Source of the DNA: Microtetraspora glauca
GTDB taxonomy: Bacteria > Actinomycetota > Actinomycetes > Streptosporangiales > Streptosporangiaceae
NCBI GenBank assembly: GCA_001570385.1
Contig: BBYL01000019.1
Coordinates: 124,001-188,000, forward strand
Direction of reading: 5' to 3'
Length of the DNA: 64,000 nt
A program made the position numbers and the translations under genes. Numbering within the stretch: the stretch's first letter is position 1; every line of letters begins with the position of its first letter. The notes beneath the pieces were generated by a model. It searched no databases. It was not told the origin of the DNA and saw only the letters and a program-made list of their open reading frames with translations. Of this stretch, positions 61,465 to 64,000 are shown piece by piece.

Positions 61465-62564
61465 GCGCCGTCGCATGCGACGAGCTCACCGATGACGGGG
61501 GCGCCCGGAATCTCGCCCACCACGAGCAGGCCCCCTGACGTCTGCGCGTCGGCCAGCAGCAAAAGTTCGGCGGCGCCGCAGTGACCCGGATCGAGATGGG
61601 GTTCCACCCAGGCCAGGTTGCGCCGGGTGCCACCGCTCACATAGCCGTCCCGCACCGCCTCCCTCGCCCCCTCCAGGTACGGCACGGCCGCCGTGTCCAC
61701 CACCGCCGTGACGCCGCTCGCCCTGGCCAGCTTGTACAGGTGGCCCAGGAGCCCGAAGCCGGTCACGTCCGTTGCACACCCGGCTCCCACGGCGAGCGCC
61801 GCCCGCGCCGCGTCCCGGTTCAGCGTGGTCATCGCGGCGACGGCCTGCGGGAAGACCTCGCCCGTCGACTTGTGCCGGGTGTTCAGCACGCCGACCCCGA
61901 GCGGTTTGGTGAGCGAGATCGGGAGGCCGGCCCGGCCCCCGTCGATGCGCAGCAGCCGGGCCGGATCGGCCAGGCCGGTGACGGCCATGCCGTACTTCGG
62001 TTCCGGGTCGTCGACGCTGTGGCCGCCCGCCACGTGGCAGCCCGCCGCCCGCGCGACGTCGAGGCCGCCGCGCAGCACCTCGCTGACGAGCTCCATCGGC
62101 AGCGTGTCGCGGGGCCAGCCCAGCAGGTTGACCGCCACCAGCGGCTCCCCGCCCACCGCGTACACGTCGGACAGGGCGTTGGTGGCGGCGATCCGTCCCC
62201 AGTCGTAGGGATCGTCAACGACGGGAGTGAAGAAATCGGCCGTCGCGACGACCGCCCGGCCGCTCTCGATCCGGATGACGGCGGCGTCGTCCCCGTCGTC
62301 CAGCCCGACGAGCAGCTCACCGGCGGGAGAGAAGGCGTCGTCAGGGCGGCCGATGAGGCCCGAGACGATGGCCTCCAGCTCGCCGGGAGGGATCTTGCAG
62401 GCGCAGCCGCCTCCGTGGGCGTACTGCGTGAGCCTTATCGTCCCGTTCGCCGTGCCGTCTCCCACGTGGGGTTCCCCGCCCCGGGGGGTGGTGATCGCCA
62501 CCGGGCCGTTCCCCGCGCCGGATCCCGGCAGGGAAGATCCGGGCTCCGTCGTCGTTCCGGTCAT
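61446..62564 (-). CDS. selD: Selenide, water dikinase (selenophosphate synthase)
   Basis: A 372-residue enzyme making selenophosphate from selenide and ATP, the donor for Sec-tRNA. The active-site loop HGGGCACKIPP holds Cys and the essential Lys. DDAAVIRI, ATADFFTPVVDDPYDWGRIA and TDVTGFGLLGHLY are the metal/ATP-binding AIRS motifs. An unusual N-terminal Gly/Thr/Pro-rich extension of about 45 residues precedes the core. It is divergent from the tRNA-Sec gene and 5 kb from the Sec-containing formate dehydrogenase, its likely only user here. Confidence 0.96.
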   Translation of the reverse strand: MTGTTTEPGSSLPGSGAGNGPVAITTPRGGEPHVGDGTANGTIRLTQYAHGGGCACKIPPGELEAIVSGLIGRPDDAFSPAGELLVGLDDGDDAAVIRIESGRAVVATADFFTPVVDDPYDWGRIAATNALSDVYAVGGEPLVAVNLLGWPRDTLPMELVSEVLRGGLDVARAAGCHVAGGHSVDDPEPKYGMAVTGLADPARLLRIDGGRAGLPISLTKPLGVGVLNTRHKSTGEVFPQAVAAMTTLNRDAARAALAVGAGCATDVTGFGLLGHLYKLARASGVTAVVDTAAVPYLEGAREAVRDGYVSGGTRRNLAWVEPHLDPGHCGAAELLLLADAQTSGGLLVVGEIPGAPVIGELVACDGAALRLR

Positions 62565-62655
62565 GCCGCCTCACTTGATCGATCTGGACAGAAGTGGGGA
62601 GTTCATGGGCGCCGTTCGTGATGGCCCTTACCCGCCTGCCGATACGTTCTCCCCT

Positions 62656-62748
62656 GGAGGCGTCTGGGCGCCTGGTGGCCCCCGCGGTCTTCAAAATCGT
62701 TGAGGTCGAGGATCTCGGCCTGGCGGGTTCGATTCCCGTCCGCCTCCG
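62656..62748 (+). tRNA. selC: tRNA-Sec (anticodon UCA)
   Basis: The acceptor strands GGAGGCG (62656-62662) and CGCCTCC (62741-62747) pair. The anticodon loop CTTCAAA (62689-62695) carries UCA (62691-62693), which reads UGA. A long variable arm (about 62700-62725) and the T-loop GGTTCGATTCC are present. Length about 93 nt, as expected for selenocysteine tRNA. It lies between selD and gene remnants. The encoded tail is CTACCA after the discriminator G, so CCA is not cleanly encoded. Confidence 0.93.
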
Positions 62749-63039
62749 CTACCAGGGAGAACGTGCGGGGACTCGTGAGAGGCGATCACGGGTTCCCCGC
62801 TGAAATGATCTCTCCAGGGGGCCGATGCGAACAAAATGGGAACATCGCGTCACGATCTTGTCCGTGCTGCGTCATTCCGGTTCGGGAGGAGCGCAACGAC
62901 ACGCTCCGCTGCATCATCCAGAACCGCCTGGGCCGGTCTACGAAAGCGGCGCATGTGATCCTCCGTCGCAGTGCAGACCAGGAGGGGTATTCGAACAATA
63001 TCGAACACTCCTGGGAGGTGCCACCACTGGCAGGATGAT
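62749..63039. other. Intergenic stretch, no gene recognised
   Basis: About 290 bp after tRNA-Sec with only short frames of no known family, leading into a LuxR-type HTH remnant. Confidence 0.4.
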
Positions 63040-63199
63040 CGACATGCCGCACGTACAGCCCGGCGCGGCCTTGGGCATCAGCGCCACGACCGTCAAGGAG
63101 CACGTCGCCTCCATCTTGGCTAAGCTCCAGGTCCGCGACAGGCTGCATGCCACCATTTACGCCTACGAGAGCGGCTTCATCTGGTCGCGTGAGCCCTAA
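63040..63199 (+). pseudogene. LuxR/NarL-type HTH fragment
   Basis: The last 50 residues match the DNA-binding domain of LuxR/NarL response regulators: LGISATTVKEHVASILAKLQ, then VRDRLHATIYAYESGF. The receiver domain and the first half of the HTH domain are missing. Its stop overlaps the stop of the hydrolase gene on the other strand. It is not an intact regulator. Confidence 0.75.
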
Positions 63200-64000
63200 C
63201 GGGCGATCACCTGCACCTCGGGAAACCGTGAGGAATGCCTGTCGAGCAGGTCGCCTTTGCGCCGTAGATGCAGATCGAAGAAGGCCATGGAGTAGGCGCG
63301 GGTGACGGCCACGGAACGCGCCGCCGACAGTGTGCCGTTTACCGCTTGCAGCTGCTCCTTTGACAGGCCGATCACCGTCGCCGCCTGCTCGTACAGCAGC
63401 GGCAGGTCGGTATAGGAATTGTGCTTGACGCCCTTGGTCTTCACGTGCAGCCGCCAGCCCTTCAGCCGGGACCAGAAGGCCTTCTGCCCGCGGATGGGCT
63501 TGTCGAAGATCTCGGCCTCCATGAGCATGTACGGCTTGGCCAATCCTTTGGCGGCAACCTTGCCGAGGGCGGGTCCGTCCAGGTTCAAAACCGCCTTGAC
63601 CCGCCGATCCTCCAGCATCGTCGCGGCGGCCGTCGCTCCTCCCGCGGAATGGCCGAACATGCCGACCCTGCTCAGGTCGAACGCGCCACGCAGCCCCTCC
63701 GGCAGCTTCCGGCCTTCAACATCGGGGTTCTGCCCCTTGTTCAGCTCCTTGAGCCGGTCCAGCACGAATCGCGTGTCGGCCACCCGCACCTTGATCTCTT
63801 TGGCCTTCTCGTCCAGCCGGCTCACCGGGACTGGTTTCAGGACACGGCCGGTGACCGTGCCGTTGGGGAACTCCACCTCGCCGGCATCGCCCGGATGATC
63901 GATCGTGACCACCATGTAGCCCCAGCTGGCCAGTTCTTCGACCGTGGCGGTGTTCATGGAACGGTCGGCGCCGTTGCCGGGTGAGAACAGTACGACGGGC
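63196..64000 (-). CDS. Alpha/beta hydrolase, PAF-acetylhydrolase-like, 5' end outside window
   Basis: The frame is open through the right window edge, so the N-terminus (and a probable signal peptide) lies beyond. The visible part starts PVVLFSPGNGADRSMNTATV (oxyanion region) and WGYMVVTIDHPGDAG. The nucleophile elbow is GMFGHSAGGATAA, and VLNLDGPAL and GVKHNSYTDL (catalytic His region) follow. It resembles platelet-activating-factor acetylhydrolase and related exported lipases/esterases. It shares its 3' end with the LuxR fragment. Confidence 0.88.
   Translation of the reverse strand, partial: PVVLFSPGNGADRSMNTATVEELASWGYMVVTIDHPGDAGEVEFPNGTVTGRVLKPVPVSRLDEKAKEIKVRVADTRFVLDRLKELNKGQNPDVEGRKLPEGLRGAFDLSRVGMFGHSAGGATAAATMLEDRRVKAVLNLDGPALGKVAAKGLAKPYMLMEAEIFDKPIRGQKAFWSRLKGWRLHVKTKGVKHNSYTDLPLLYEQAATVIGLSKEQLQAVNGTLSAARSVAVTRAYSMAFFDLHLRRKGDLLDRHSSRFPEVQVIAR

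Noticed and set aside
63040..63199. The missing DosR-type regulator
   Set aside because: Only the last part of an HTH domain remains; no receiver domain, and it is far from the stress region.

Overview
High-GC, actinobacterial DNA. Evidence for this is the strong G/C third-position bias, GTG starts, IclR and DHA2-MFS genes, an F420-type LLM oxidoreductase, a SCO0854-type RING protein, an IS30 relic and a Sec-type formate dehydrogenase of actinobacterial architecture. A Streptosporangiales-like host is my inference, not a proof.

Layout. (1) 1-6.5 kb is a catabolic cluster: acyl-CoA synthetase (cut by the window edge), double cupin, small dimeric alpha/beta-barrel protein, IclR regulator, a nitrilase-fold protein that lacks the catalytic Cys, and an aldehyde dehydrogenase. 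(2) 6.7-13.4 kb holds a DUF2871 membrane protein, a soluble NAD-linked formate dehydrogenase (fused NuoE/F-like subunit plus NuoG-like Mo/W subunit with active-site Cys) and a drug-type MFS exporter. (3) 13.5-48.6 kb is a dormancy/hypoxia-type region. It contains four tandem-domain universal stress proteins, four CBS-domain proteins, a HesB-like protein, a deleted Acg-type nitroreductase, a phosphoribosyltransferase-hydrolase fusion (like Rv0571c), a PRPP synthetase, kdpA with two unusual KdpD-like proteins and a kdpC fragment, a GH65 phosphorylase, acetyl-CoA synthetase, an E1a-E1b-E2-ACP operon, PEP synthase, a multicopper oxidase and a stomatin-like protein. Several promoters carry sequences resembling the DosR/DevR box (core GGGACTTNNGTCCC), so I infer a DosR-like regulon for central carbon and energy metabolism. 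No DosR/DosS gene lies in the window. (4) 48.7-49.1 kb is a scar: integrase remnant, 3' end of a tRNA-Gly gene and tandem repeats. It may be the edge of the region-3 island.

(5) 49.1-58.7 kb holds an LLM oxidoreductase, a RING/TerD-like protein, a rhodanese and a membrane-type formate dehydrogenase operon. Its catalytic subunit reads through an in-frame UGA at 54010-54012 as selenocysteine, followed by a bacterial SECIS-like hairpin. (6) 58.7-60.75 kb is an IS30-family relic with both inverted ends; its transposase is broken, and NUDIX and P-loop kinase genes lie between the ends. (7) 60.8-64 kb holds a tendamistat-like secreted protein, selD, the tRNA-Sec gene (anticodon UCA), a LuxR-HTH scrap and an alpha/beta hydrolase cut by the window end.

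How it fits together. selD and tRNA-Sec serve the Sec-containing formate dehydrogenase; selA and selB are not in the window. The region-3 genes look suited to low oxygen or starvation: stress sensing (USP, CBS), K+ uptake, PRPP supply, polysaccharide phosphorolysis, and acetate/pyruvate/PEP interconversion. Region 3 also shows much decay: truncated nitroreductase, kdpC and esterase genes, and a duplicated ppsA 3' end. This suggests repeated transfer and deletion.
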